Assembly (NCBI RefSeq): GCF_023973825.1
Contig: NW_027122950.1
Span: 266,427-330,426, forward strand
Direction of reading: 5' to 3'
Length of the DNA stretch: 64,000 bases
From: Plasmodium brasilianum
Lineage: Eukaryota; Apicomplexa; Aconoidasida; Haemosporida; Plasmodiidae
Under the pieces are notes generated by a model, which made no database searches, was not told the origin of the DNA, and saw only the letters and a list, made by a program, of their open reading frames with translations. Positions 39,095 to 52,311 of this stretch are shown piece by piece (positions within the stretch are counted from its first letter, which is position 1; every line of letters begins with the position of its first letter). The translations under genes were made by a program, and so were the position numbers.

Positions 39095-41450
39095 TTACAT
39101 AACTCTGTAGTATTTGTCTCCATTATTCTCCTTTTCCATAGAATTTGCATTTATATTATCTCCTATTATCCAATTTTCTATCTCTTTCCTAAAGCTATCG
39201 TCTGTTGTATAATCATAATTTTCCGTATTTTCCAAAAAATATCGGTTAAATTCACTTATGTTTTCTATAAATTCTTTTTTACTGTCTGAATTTTCTTTTT
39301 CCTTAGTTTCAATTATGTAATTATCCAAATGTGATTCATTATTTTCAATGTCCTGCTCTTTTTTGCATTCTTCTAATACTGACATAAGAACGAGGATACA
39401 CAGTTTTGTTAATAATTTTTTTTTTATATATTTATATAATTCTTGGCAGTCTTCTTTGTTCGATAATTCTCCTATATTAATTAATGGCAAAGAATCTTTA
39501 ATTTTTTCTTTATAATAATCATCTGGTATAATCTGGAGTTCATCAGTCAAATAGCTAAATAAATCCTGTTCAATATATTGCTTAATAATTATACACTTCT
39601 CCGATATCCACTGTCTCCATTTATCTTTTTCTCTTTGTGAAAATGGAATATTTTGAATTTCATCAGGATCATTTTTTAATTCTTCTCTTTTTTTGAAGTT
39701 AGCTAGTTCCCTTTTCCAATCATTTTTTAAATTATTAAACCAATGTATTTTTTTCAATTTTTCAGCAAGATTTCTATGTCTTTCTATCCATTTATTCCAT
39801 ATTATTTTTTGTTTTTCTTTGCAACTGACAGTTTTAGCATCTTCAATTATTAGTTCGTCATTGGTCAAATTAGTATATACTGTATATTCTTCTTTTGCTA
39901 ACATTTCTAGGCATATTTCTAAAAATTCTCCTTTTTTGTATTCCCATTTTGTATTTCTGTATTCTTCGAGTATTTCCATATGTACTTCTATGATGGTTTT
40001 GTACCTATCCTTTTTTCGGTTTGACACGTGTACTTTATTATTCATGTTATGTTCATTTATTATTATATTTTTAATGGTTTTTTCGCTATCGTATTTTAAG
40101 TTTTCTAAATGATCGTGTGCTAAGAACTCACTTTTTTTCCAAGAAAGTAAAGGATTTAATATTCTCAGAAATTTCACAGGTCTTCTTTTTATCTTTTTTT
40201 TTTTTTAAACAACCCTATTAAAGCATACTACAGTAGAAAAAAATGGATTTTTAAAACAAGTTATTACGATAATAAAATGATTATAATATTTTTATTACAT
40301 AAGTGTTATTTTACTTTAATAAAAAGGGAAAATAGAAAAATAACTATAAAGCTGATTAAAATAGATGATGTGTATGTGTTAGACGAATTCGCTAATGGAC
40401 CTGAAATAATTATAAATATATATTTAATTTTTTCATTTCTAGAATAGATAAATAAGTAGAATTATTGGTACTTGAAATTTTAGGGGTTTCTGGGGAATTA
40501 GCATAACTTGGAGGTACAATTGATAATTCGGCATTTAATGCATGCTTTTCGGGAGATTGCGCTTCTGGTGACATTTTAGAATCTGAATTTGGTGATATAA
40601 TAACGCCCGGTAATACTGCATCATTATCATTAGCTTTTGTTGTTGTTAATTCTGTTGGACCTTGATTAGTTTGAATAGCTTCAGCTTCTTTACTTTTATC
40701 TTGAGGATTTGGTGCACTTTGAGTTTTCTCTCCTTGTAAAGTTTGAACGACTTGTTCCGGTGGACCTTCAGGTTTAAGTGGCGCTTCATCTGTTTTTTGA
40801 TCTCCTTGTAAAATTTCTTTTTCTTTTTCTTCTAAGTTTTTGCAAGTTGGAATTTGATCGATGGGTAAACAGAGAGATGATGGTCTAAAGGTTTCTTCTT
40901 TGAGTATATTGCATAATGTTTCTTGTTTTTTTCCCCTTTTGGGAGTTATTGGTTCTTTTCTGTAACAACCTTTAATGAGGCTTACTTTTTCCTGAAAATA
41001 AATATTTCTCCCATTAATCCAATCGTTATATTCGTTACATTTCTGTAAATATTCATTATCACACGTTTTTGAAATTCTAGGTTTTAGCTGTTGTATTTTA
41101 GTAAGATAAGTATTTCTTTTTTCACAAAAATCTTCTTCATCATATTTTAATTCTAAAATTTTCCTATCATGTTCGTTCATAACCACCGGACATCCTCCAT
41201 ATCTATTTAGTTTTTTGTAGTGATTAGTTAACCAATCTTTTAATGTTGCTTCCCACTTTTCTTTTTCCGATTCATAATAATATGGTGGAGACTTATTCTT
41301 AAGTAGATAATTAGCCAGTTCTTTGCATCCATTCCTAAATTTTGTTTTATCGTCTTCACTGCTTAAGGAACTAGTTTTTTCTGTTATATATCTTATAATA
41401 TTACTAAACTTAGAGTCGTTTCGGTATCTAAAAAAACTCGTACCTCGCAT
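39095..41450 (-). CDS. STP1: STP1 with apparent homopolymer frameshift
   Basis: Exons 41450-40472, 40400-40315 and 40227-39095, with GT-AG introns 40471-40401 (71 bp, phase 1) and 40314-40228 (87 bp, phase 0). Exon 1 encodes the STP1 N-terminal domain (KFRNGCKELANYLL, RYGGCPVV, KILELKYDEEDFCEKR, KCNEYNDWI) and a Pro/Glu/Thr-rich linker. The 86 bp exon 2 encodes one transmembrane segment (SSILISFIVIFLFSLFI). Exon 3 has the basic stretch, IIEVHMEILEEYRN, and the Trp-rich block (HWFNNLKNDWKRE, DKWRQWISEK). With the acceptor that matches the other STP1 gene, exon 3 is one base out of frame at an A13 run (40194-40206); 14 As would restore the reading. The cause could be a sequencing indel, or a real lesion making this a pseudogene. 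Confidence 0.85.
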
Positions 41451-41700
41451 ACCAAAGCTCTATATTCAAAAGAATTATTAAGAATGATTTAAGCATCAAT
41501 TTTTACGTTGCGTTATCACTTTTTTTTTATCGCAAATAAATAATTTATGCATAACTTTAATCATTTAAAAAACGATGAATATTACCGAGGAAAAACATTT
41601 TTCCATAATGACTTTTTATTAATACTGTATGTAGTTTTAAAAAACAATCTGAAAGAAAAATACAAATTTATGTATTTATAAATAGGGTAATTCAAAAATT
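41451..41700 (-). promoter_or_regulatory. Conserved STP1 5' flank
   Basis: Non-coding match to 3266-3560, including TACCGAGGAAAAACA at 41584-41598. Conservation tapers further upstream. It is probably promoter or 5' UTR. Confidence 0.5.
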
Positions 41701-44700
41701 AAAATATATTGAAGGGAATTTTAAAATTATTAATTACATAAAAATTTATATTAGATATATAACATTACTGCATATATTTGTATTTATTTTATATGATTCT
41801 TATCTTTTTTAACGTAGATAAATATATTACAAGTTAAGATATATCTTAAATGCATTTCAAAATTAAATAACAGTTGAGATTACTTTCTTATGTAAAATTC
41901 ATATTCATTTTATAACAAAAAAGATGTATATATAACAACAGATAACTACTTATAAGTTACATTCATAAGTAAGGTAAAATTTGTGTAAATATATCATAAA
42001 TCTATATATGGCATTTTTTTTTTCGTTTTTAAATAGACATACATATATATACTTATTACTACCTTTATTAATGTGAATAATTCTTTTAATTTTTGTGTTT
42101 TTCGAAAAAAAATAATCTATGCACCGAAATAGTATTTACAATGATAGTATTTTTTATTTTTATTTTTTTATATTTGTTATTTGTTTATGAAATAATACAA
42201 TATAGGGTTATATTTATTATGATGTTTCTTTTTTATATTTACTATGTTGAATCTAGAAATAATAATAAACAGTGTAATAATTATACGAAATATTTTACAT
42301 AGTTACGGAAAGAGCCAATAATTAAAATGTACTTATGTCGATTAATGTTATATATATATAAAATAACTAAAATTTAATTATTTATAACATGTACTATACC
42401 GCTGAATAATTTTTTAATAATACAATTTATTATACATATGTATATTTATGATCTTATGTATATCCTTATTACCATATTTGGATAAATATTATTATATATG
42501 GACAAAATATTAATTAATAAAAGGTATATTTATGTATATTAATTAATTATAATAGATTTAGTTAATTATTAAAAATATAAAATATTTCAGGATATGGCAA
42601 ATTTTATTGCACTATATGTTTAAGAAAAAAGCAAAATAAATTATAATTTTATAATTAATTATAATAATATTATATTTACCTACAAAAAAAATTATATGCA
42701 ACATTAAATAAAACAAAAAATATTAAACAATAATTATTTTTCTGTAACTACTTAGGGATATATTCTAAAAAATAGCTTAAAAAGTTTTTTTATTGTTTAT
42801 TTTTATCCTATATTTTATAAATACATTAGAAATCGTTTCAGTACTATTAATAAATATTGTTTACCGCTAAAAATGAGGAATATAATGTACCATTTCGTAA
42901 TTCTTTTTAATAAAAGAATCAATAAATGAAATAATAGAATAATTTTAAAATATTATTAACAAATTTGCTTGTTGATTTATAAATATCATATATTATGAGA
43001 AATTATTATGCTTCAGTTGAAATAAATGTATAAGATATAAGAAATTATGAGTAAATTAAAAAAATAAGCATATATATTAATAATATATTATTGTATATTA
43101 TTATTTCACATAAAAAATTAAGTTTTAATAATAATTAATATATTGTATTCATTAATTATTTTCTTAATTTATATTTTATTTTGTAAGTTATATTTATACA
43201 AAATTTTCGTTGTATACTTTCCATTTATTTTAATTCTTTACATTCATCCATTTAAGAAAATATTTTAACTAATAATAATATAAAAAGGAATATACATAAA
43301 AATAATTTAACATTTTTCAAGTTATTATATTTAAATGCTTTTATTTGAATACATTAAGAATATGGTAAATACAATACATTAAAAACATATAAAATTGGAT
43401 AAATATATAGCAAAATAAAAGAAAATATGGCTTACTCATATATCTGAAAGTATAATGAAGGATGTGCATAATAACTATTTACAAATATATATAACAATTT
43501 TTATCTTTTTTTATTTTTTACCGTTTTTTAAAAATATATGAAAATTTTTTTTCTTTTGATATTTTTTTCAATATGTTTTTTCAAATATATTATTATTTAT
43601 ATAGAATAATCATGCATTTTATACGTCATAATTAATTTAAAGTTATGAAAAATTAATAAATATTTATATGTATTATTGAATACTTTGTTATACTTCTATG
43701 ATTGTTTTATTCATTTATTTAAAAAAAAATATTTAATATTAAAAATATATGATGAAGTTGTACATTTTTCATATCAAAAACACTAATGATATTATATATA
43801 TATATATATATTAATGACGTAGCACAGGAAGAAGCTGAATATATACGTATGATTAATCCAATTTAACATTATTAAATGACTTTGAACAACATATTATAAT
43901 TTGTTTCTTATTTATTGTGCATAAATTCAAATTTCACAGGATGATATGTATGATACAATTAAAAGCCTGTATGTATTAAAATTTATAGTTCATATTATTT
44001 CATACGAAATTGTTTAATAATATATATATTATGATATTAAATAAAGCCTTAAAAGAAATGTATATAAAAAACATTATTAAAAGAATTATTTCATGATAAA
44101 TTTCTTTTAATTTTAAGTATATTCTTTTAGTTACATACATAAATATATAGTCGCATCATATTATACAAAAAGAAGCTTGACATTATAAAGTATTTTACTG
44201 ATACTTTTATTAATTTTATTTATCTATATTATCTTACTGTAAAATATATGACATTAAAGTACAATTTTAATTAATACATTTTAATCTTATTGGATTATAT
44301 ATTATTGCACTACATGGAATTTATATAATATTATATTGTACGGTTTTAGAAAGAATCTTTTAAAAATAAAGTTCTATAATTTCTTATATTTCTTATTATT
44401 TTATTGTAAGAATAATGTATTATTATGTATGTCTATTTATACTTTAAATGTTAAGATATTCTTAGTAATGCAAATATTTATTTAATATAATGATCATTTC
44501 CTTTATCTTCAGAGCTATAGATAACGTAACGATTATCAAATTATTAATTTATCCTTTCTATTAATTTTCCATTTATATATATAATATGGATTGATGCGAA
44601 TAAGAAATAGGGTGTATATTGAATACGTAAAACTTAAACAATAATACGTATATTGACTATGGAGTTCAAATTTATGATTCTTCCTATTGGCTTTATTTAT

Positions 44701-47315
44701 ATTTCATAACATATATTTTTGTATAAATTATTTGTACTTTAACTTAATATTTTTCATCATTATATAACATATTAACAAGGATCTTTACATATGAATTTCT
44801 TAAAGTTCTGTTAGAATAATGGTCTTATAATATTATATTTCTATACTGAAATTAGTAAATGTTATTATAACCTTTTATTTTTTAACTGTTCTTTTAAAAT
44901 ATATTTCATTTAACTTGTTCAAGAATTTGTATTATACGTACAATCGTTATTATAATTGAAATTTTATAAATTAGAGTTATCTACAGAACAGTATTCTATG
45001 TAGTACATACTGACACTAATATATGTATGATCATTTTGTTCATCTAGTTATTTCAAAATCTTATATTTTTTTTATTTGATGGCAACGTTGTTTTTCAAAT
45101 GAAATAAAATAATATTAAATATGTACATATTTGTAAGTAAGATGCCGTTACGACTGTAATTTCTTGTAACAGAATAAGGGGATTGTGGATGAGCATTATC
45201 ATTTTTAGTTGGAATAATTTATAGTACGAAAAAAAAAAAATATATATAAAAATTAATAAAACATTAATGAAATTATTGCAAATAATTAGAAAAATTCGTA
45301 ATAAATAATATTAGAATATACTTTTTCTCGTGTATATAACTGTTAGAGTGAATAATTCATAGGAAATGGAATTCATTAAAATTTAGGAGTTTCATGCACC
45401 TCATTGACAATCTGTATGTGTAGTCAACTATTGCAGATAGTTAAATAACTTTTACAAGTTAATAATAATAGAAAATTTGAAATTTCGTGCAAATAATATT
45501 TCTCTTTTGTATAATATATATATATATTATTATAACATAGGTTATATTTTTCAGAATTCTCTAAAATTATGTGTGTATTAATTGAATAATAACGACTTTT
45601 CAGAAATGGAAAATATATAATTTATGTTAAAAATAAATAAGGTCAATCTCTTAAAAAGTTTTTATTAATTTAAAAGTAAAAATATGGATATGCATAATTA
45701 AATTATAGATGTAACCATATAAACGATATATTAAATTCTATAGAAATTGAATATTCGAGTGAACAATTAATAACTTTTAAATATTTTACTATATAGTGTA
45801 TATAATTATGTTTATCATATTTTGAAATTTAATATTATTTTTTTAAAACTAGTTTTATTTTCTTGTATTAAATATATAAATGTCATAATATGAAAAATAT
45901 GTAAATTTTATTAAAATATATATATGATAACATATATAAGTTATTATATGTACACTTAATAAGGAGAAATTTTAATATTTTCAAATAAGAATAATATAAT
46001 TTCTCATGAAATCTAAATTAAATATAAAACAAGAATAATTTTGGTTAGTACATATATATTATTTAAAAAGCAGAAAAAAAATATATTAATAAAAATTAGT
46101 GTTACTAAAAATGAAAAAGCCCTTTTATATCTAAATATTTAATATGGTTTTATAATGTAGTATACTTATTTTTTATAGTAATGATATAATTTATATTTAT
46201 ATTATTGTAAATATTAAAAATAGTATATTACATAACTTATATAATAATGTTATCTGCCGCAAAATAACGAAAACTATTAAAATGTGCAAAAATGAAGAAA
46301 AAATGAAATAAGAGTATTTATAAATATGGTATATATGTTTATACAGTAAAATAATAAATATATAATAATGTTAATTTTTGCAGTTTTAAAATAGTGCTAT
46401 AAATTTAGCTCTTTTTTCTCTTTTTTAATTTTTTAATTATATGCTTAGAATATAACAATACTTCTTAAGAACAATAGTATAAAGTTATATTTAAGATGTT
46501 TTCAATAATTTTTGGTATACATAATATTTTTACAATTGTCTTTCTCTACGCTATAACACATAAGATTTATAAAATTATTGGCATATTATATACTTGTTTT
46601 TAAAAGTTCCTTTAATAGAATATTTTTAAATTAAATATTTATGTAGATTTATTATGGTGTCCCAGTAACAGATGTTCCTAACATCATGAATTTTTAAAAA
46701 AACAAATAAATAATAATATTTTCTTTCCAAATTTTTTAATAGAAAAAATAATATATCATACATATTAGTAGGTTATATTGTTATTTGTTCTCATTTGTTA
46801 TGTGCATATTATATCCTGTATATTATTAATATATTTATTTGATTTTATATATTTTTAAATAATCAAAAGGTATAAAATATATTTTTAACGACATTATATT
46901 CCTTTTCCAATCTTTCTTTTTTCCTTTTTTTTTCTTCTTATCATAATAATATTTCTTATAAATACATATAATTAATTATATATAATATAAAATAAGTAAA
47001 TATTTGAATACAATTTTTTTTTGTTTTTTGAATAATGGTATTAATTAAAGTTAAGTTAAAATTGCATATTTAAAAAATTATTATAGGAAAAAAATTCAAC
47101 ACATAAGTGACTTTATGGATTTATTCATATAATAAAGTAGTAGCATATAAATATGATTTCTTAATTGTAATATATAGACTATAATTGTTTACGTATACCC
47201 ACGGAGTGACTAAAGAATTTTTTATAATTAATATAACACAGAATGCTGTTATTTTCTCTAATCATTTCTTTTATTATATAGTTCAAATAAATAGCGTTTT
47301 ATTAAAAATAATTAT
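41701..47315. other. Intergenic spacer, no gene seen
   Basis: A+T-rich spacer collinear with 3561-9239. The plus-strand frame at 42093-42302 has no counterpart open frame at the homologous place in copy A and no family motif, so it is not called. Many homopolymer and TA tracts. Confidence 0.55.
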
Positions 47316-47465
47316 TTTTTTCAGAATATAATATTTATAAAATTAGAATTAGTAGTAGGAAAAAATAATTAAAAATAATATTTGTTTTAAAATTTAGAGC
47401 AATATATATATATATATAAATATATATTGTATACATCCTATATTTTATAGAAACTCAATATTTCC
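47316..47465 (+). promoter_or_regulatory. Conserved fam upstream module (copy 5)
   Basis: Contains ATATAATATTTATAAAATTA, identical over 20 bases to copy 3, about 540 bp before the decayed fam-l start. The second part, ATCCTATATTTTATAGAAAC, lies near 47436. It is well preserved although the gene is broken. Confidence 0.55.
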
Positions 47466-47855
47466 TTATAATAGGAAAAAATATATTTTTTCTTACTTTT
47501 TTCCGAAAAGGATTCCCCAAAATATTATTTAATTAGTACACTAAATGATATAATTAAATGATATATTTAGAATAATTACGAGCATATTTTAATTATTTTA
47601 TTTCTATGAAAGTATACTTTTTTAATTATTAAAGTATAACTTTTTTAATACCTTTTTAAATATATATTTTTCTTTCTTATTATATTGTTGGATTCATTAC
47701 AGTTATATATATTTCACTAAGCATTTACGAAAAAATAATAAATTTTTTTTTATTTTTTTTAATAACTGTACTGCGTTTATCATTGGTAGTATATTATATT
47801 ATTATTAATTTTTTTTTTTTTACTGAATTTATTAATAATAGCAAAGATGTATATC

Positions 47856-48731
47856 ATGGAATAAAATATTAAAACTCTGTTTTTAATTAAAACTCTTGGG
47901 CTTATTTTAACTTGGTTATGCCACTTTAGGAATGATATGATATGATAATATTATATAAGGAGTTTTGGGGGGTATACGTTTTGTTGGAGCTTTTTTTATT
48001 TTTACTAATACTACTTTTTTAATGGAATTATTTATTTTATTAAATAACAAAAATTTTATTTTTTTAGAATAGGTTTATCAATTTTTTGCATGAAAGCTAT
48101 ACACTTGATAGAAATTTAAATATAAGAACCTATAGATTACTTGTTGAATATAAGCATGGTGAGAGTTCAAATATTGTAGCATTAAAATAAGATAAACCAA
48201 ATTATAGAGAATATGAAAAGGCATATGTATCTAATAATAAAAAAGGGAAAATGCAAAAAAAAAAAGAAAAACCTAATAAATTATTAAATAGGGAGAGATT
48301 CAATGTACAAGTTGGGGATTATAGTAAGGGAATGTCTGATAAAAAATATTTCCGTTTTGAAGAAAGGTGGGTTAATAAAAAAAATTATACGGAAGTTCAA
48401 GAACAAAATAGAAGAATTTGTGTTATAGATTTAAAAAAAATAAAATTTAGAAGTTACTAATTTGGAGTTACTGTTTTTTTTTTTTTTTTTGTTTGGAATA
48501 GGATTCCCTATACTACAAGGATTGGAGATTTTGAAATTTCTACAGAAGCAACTTCTAGGGCTACTAACTCCTTTTTCTTGGAATCCTACTCCAGTACAAG
48601 ACTACGTTTATTCAATATTTTTTGGAGTTCTTATCATTATATTAGTTATCATAATTATAACAACTATTCCTATGATCTTAATAAATAATGAAAAATATAA
48701 AAGATTTAAGTTAATGGATGTACAAAATTAA
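47856..48731 (+). pseudogene. fam-l: fam-l pseudogene with several lesions
   Basis: The start ATGGAA is intact, but the third codon, normally CAA in MEQK, is TAA (47862-47864). The leader then reads on well (KTLFLIKTLGLILTWLCHF), but the intron donor, expected GTATGA after GATATG, is ATATGA. Exon 2 starts at 48068, keeps TYRLLVE, and is stopped by TAA at 48188-48190. The fam-l middle (KKYFRFEERWVNKKNY) is open up to TAA at 48458-48460. The membrane part resumes in another frame after a long T run, and 48462-48731 still reads as two transmembrane segments with a NNEKYKRFKLM tail. At least five lesions make expression of a full protein impossible. Confidence 0.85.
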
Positions 48732-49698
48732 TAATAATGTACATTTTTCTGTAATAAAATTATTAATATGCAGTAACAACTATAATAATATTAGATATAT
48801 ATTCTCTGTAATCATAGCTATAAATGAAATAATTTTATAGATGTACATGTGTATATTGTATCATTTTCAAAGAAAATGTGAGAAATTACGTTGTTAACCT
48901 TTTTGTGAAACTGAAAGTTTAAAATATTCTCATTATGTATTATAAATAGTGTCAGAATAATTAAATATTGTTGGTTAAACGTATATTTTTCCATTAAAAT
49001 AGACTCTTATATAGAATATATATGGAGGATATAAAATTAGTAAATAATATAAGAATTAATATAATTTCATGGATGTCCTTCAATAATTTATATATTAAAT
49101 GAAAAATGCTTGTATTACATTTTTTATATTATTCTATTCTAAAATTATTAGTTGTATATACACTGAGATAAATATATAATTAGATTTATATTAAAAATAA
49201 ATATGTCTTTTTTTGTATTTATTGGAGTAAAGTGAACGTATTATATAACATATATATATATAATATATATTGCTAGCAAGTATATTTTTACTTAAATTTT
49301 GAAACTTTAATATTTTAAACTAAATGTTAAAGTACAAATAATTTACTTATATTATTACTTGACATATAAAATTATATGACGACACTCTTTTAAGATGAAA
49401 TATAAAAATATATATAATCTATATATTATATAAATTTATTGGCGGAATATATTTTTTTACAATTGAACATATAAAATATTGTTCACTTTAAGATAACTAT
49501 AATAAATTTATAAAATTAAATTTTCATAATGAACACTTTTTTCTCAATTTTTACTATACTTAGATTAATTTATCAGATAATTTTATGTATAATATCTTAA
49601 AAAAATCGAATTATCCAAAGAGTAAGAACATAATATTAAAAAAATATTATTAGGAATACCATTGTATATTGGACTATATTATAAAACATTAACATACA
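48732..49698. other. Spacer between convergent units, no gene
   Basis: A+T-rich 3' flank shared by the fam-l relic (plus) and the exported-protein gene (minus). No coding frame. TA-rich runs lie near 49250-49270. Confidence 0.5.
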
Positions 49699-50524
49699 TT
49701 ATAATTGTTTGGGAGGAGGTACACCAGCAAGGAAAAAAATTAAGCCTAAAATTATTCCACCGGATATCGGTGATATTAAATAAGAAAGGAGGACAAAAAT
49801 TTTTAATTTTTTTGAATATTTTTGCTTATAATATTTATTATCCTTAATTTTATCCTCATAATTAAGAGAATTATATTTATTACATGAGTAAATATGGCGT
49901 AAAGTTGAATCATTCTCTGGGTTGAATTTTTTTAAAAATTTGGGTAGGTTTTTTTTGTTCTGAATATTATTATAATGCTTTAATGTAGGAGATTTTTCTT
50001 TTAAATTATGCTTAACGTTAGAAGCTCCAAGTTTTTGAGGTTTTTTACGTGGCATAAAATAATTCAATTCTTCTTGATACGTATCATCGTATATTGATTC
50101 ATTATCTTCTTCTTGAAAAAGGTTATTTAGCTTTAACGCATGTGGTTTTTTTTCAAATGATGCAGTACTTTTTCCTTTTAAATCATATATTTTTTCTTTT
50201 AAACATTTATGTTTATCTTCCAGCGATGCTCTTATTTCACTGCTTAACAATCTGCTATATTTAATATTTAATATGTTATTTCTGTTCAATTCCTTGTTCC
50301 GAGTTTTATCGCAGATATTTAACTAAAAATATAAGTTCATATTAAATATTTAAAAAATGTATATTTATATATTATATGAATAAAATATTCCTCTCATGTA
50401 AAAACATAAAATAAAAAAGAAAAAGGAAAAAAATTAAGTATAATAACTATGATACCTCGTCAGAATATTTGAATATCCATATTAGACAGGAAAAAATAAA
50501 GGCTCTAATAAAAAAGATGATCAT
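49699..50524 (-). CDS. Plasmodium exported protein, two exons
   Basis: Exon 1 is 50524-50456 and exon 2 is 50322-49699, joined across a 133 bp phase-0 GT-AG intron. The product is 230 aa. Exon 1 is a 23-residue hydrophobic leader (MIIFFIRAFIFSCLIWIF). Near the start of exon 2 is KYSRLLSSE (RLLSS at 47-51), a PEXEL-like motif whose fifth position is S rather than E/Q/D, with E next. The middle is lysine-, asparagine- and glutamate-rich, with an acidic patch (QEEDNESIYDDTYQEE). Two short basic stretches precede one long hydrophobic segment at about 196-224, rich in glycine and proline, ending AGVPPPKQL at the C-terminus. That suggests a tail-anchored or re-entrant membrane end. It belongs to none of the fam-l, fam-m, STP1 or PIR families. 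The function is unknown. Confidence 0.8.
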
Positions 50525-52119
50525 TTTAGTATTTTGTTTTATAATAGATATTTTTGAAGTTGTAAAAGATTATATAATATTTTACTAGATATATTTAATA
50601 TTTTTCAAAAAAAAATAAGTACACGAATAACTTGGAACTATACTCAACTATTTTCTATTTTGTCGATATAACAATTCTTTAGATTTATTTTTAAAATAAA
50701 TATAAATGTAGTACTTAATGAAGTACAATAAAAATGTTATAATTAAAAAAAATATTTTCGTAAAAGCTATAATTAAAATAGCATTAATTAATATTATTCA
50801 AATAAAACAAATAAATAAGTATTTAATGAGCGCGTTACGGAAATAATTGTGTTAATATTATAATTTACCATACAAAATTTCATTTCGAAAAACAATTATA
50901 TATTTATATACATAATATATATTGATAAAATATTGCTTTAATGAGGATATAATACGAGAAAAAATTCTAAAAATAAAATATGTATTAGAATATATTCAGA
51001 AAATATTCTTAGAACAGTTATATTTAGGTGTATTGTTAAAAAATATACTGTAAAATGTTTTTAGAGATTATCTACTATCTTGTAATTATTTTTTAAAATA
51101 TTTTTTATAAAAATTATTAATTAAAAAAGAGAGGAAATATATACAGAAGTAACAAAATTATAATATATTATAATTACATTTATATTATATATTATAGTAT
51201 TATATTTTGATATAATTTGATATAACATAATTATTAAATGCTTAGTTGATAAAAAATATTATTATTTTACATATACATAGTTATATATTTATATTATATA
51301 AGATATATGAAAATTTTATTTATTATAATAACTTCAATCTTGCTGTAATTTATGCGGATGATGTACATTTATATTTTAAATCAATAATTCTAATAATATA
51401 GTTATAAAAATGTATATTAAAACAATAATATTTGAGTGGTTATTATACCTTATTTTATAAAAGTTTCAATAATAAATAATATATGATAAATTGAAAACAA
51501 TAACAATTAAATTAAAATTTGATTATTGAAAGTAAACATTTTAATTTTTAACATTTTACTAGTATTATTTGCGTACATTATTTTTTTTTATTTCAAGTTG
51601 TTTTTTTTTATTCAGTAAGGTTATATGTTTTATCTTAATTAATATTATATTTATTTTTTCATTTCGAAGATTACATTCCAAAATTTTGGTAAAGTGCCAT
51701 ATTGTTTAAATGTATTAGAACAAAATCTTTGAATAATGATTTTTTATTAGGTAAGATGAAAATTAACAGAAAAAAAAAAAAGATTATAATCAAAGAGTTT
51801 TATTTTGGATTTATATGAAGTATTTTATTTATTTATTATTATTTGTTTTTAGCTTTTGATATATGTTTACTACACAAAATCTAATTGCAATAAATGTTAC
51901 TTTTTCTACAAATATTATTATTCCAAATATTTATTAAAACAATTTTAAGATAATCTTCTCTTTTATAAAGATTATTTTTGTACTTAATTTTTGAATTTAA
52001 TTACTTTTTTGATATGAAAAAAAAAAAATCTATAACTTAAATGACAGAATATTTTTATTAGTACTTATGAAAATTTGTTGAATTTATTACTATCATAAAG
52101 GAAATATAAAATTATATAA
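50525..52119. other. Divergent intergenic region
   Basis: 5' flanks of a minus-strand exported-protein gene and a plus-strand fam relic. A weak match to the fam upstream module (ATTCCAAAATTTTGGTAAAG near 51676) lies about 450 bp before the relic, too degraded to count as a certain copy. No other coding signal. Confidence 0.45.
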
Positions 52120-52272
52120 TTGGAACATTAATCGAAAAATTAAGATTTTTATTTTAGTTAAAACTTCTATATTTCTTTTATATAGTTGATGATATACTAA
52201 TTACTATAATGTGGTATAATAATATCACTCAAGAAAGTTAGTTTAATATTCTTAGTTGCTTCATATTATATA

Positions 52273-52311
<39 letters not shown>

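Larger units (their letters stand above)
38270..48731. repeat. Segmental duplication, copy B (STP1 + fam unit)
   Basis: Second copy of the block at 1-10614: STP1 3' flank, STP1 gene (minus), conserved STP1 5' flank, spacer, fam upstream module and decayed fam gene (plus). Order and orientation are preserved, and the offset drifts from 38274 to 38101 across the block. Confidence 0.7.

Noticed and set aside
42093..42302. Plus-strand 69-residue ORF in the STP1-fam spacer
   Set aside because: The homologous place in copy A (about 3940-4130) is not open, arguing against coding function.
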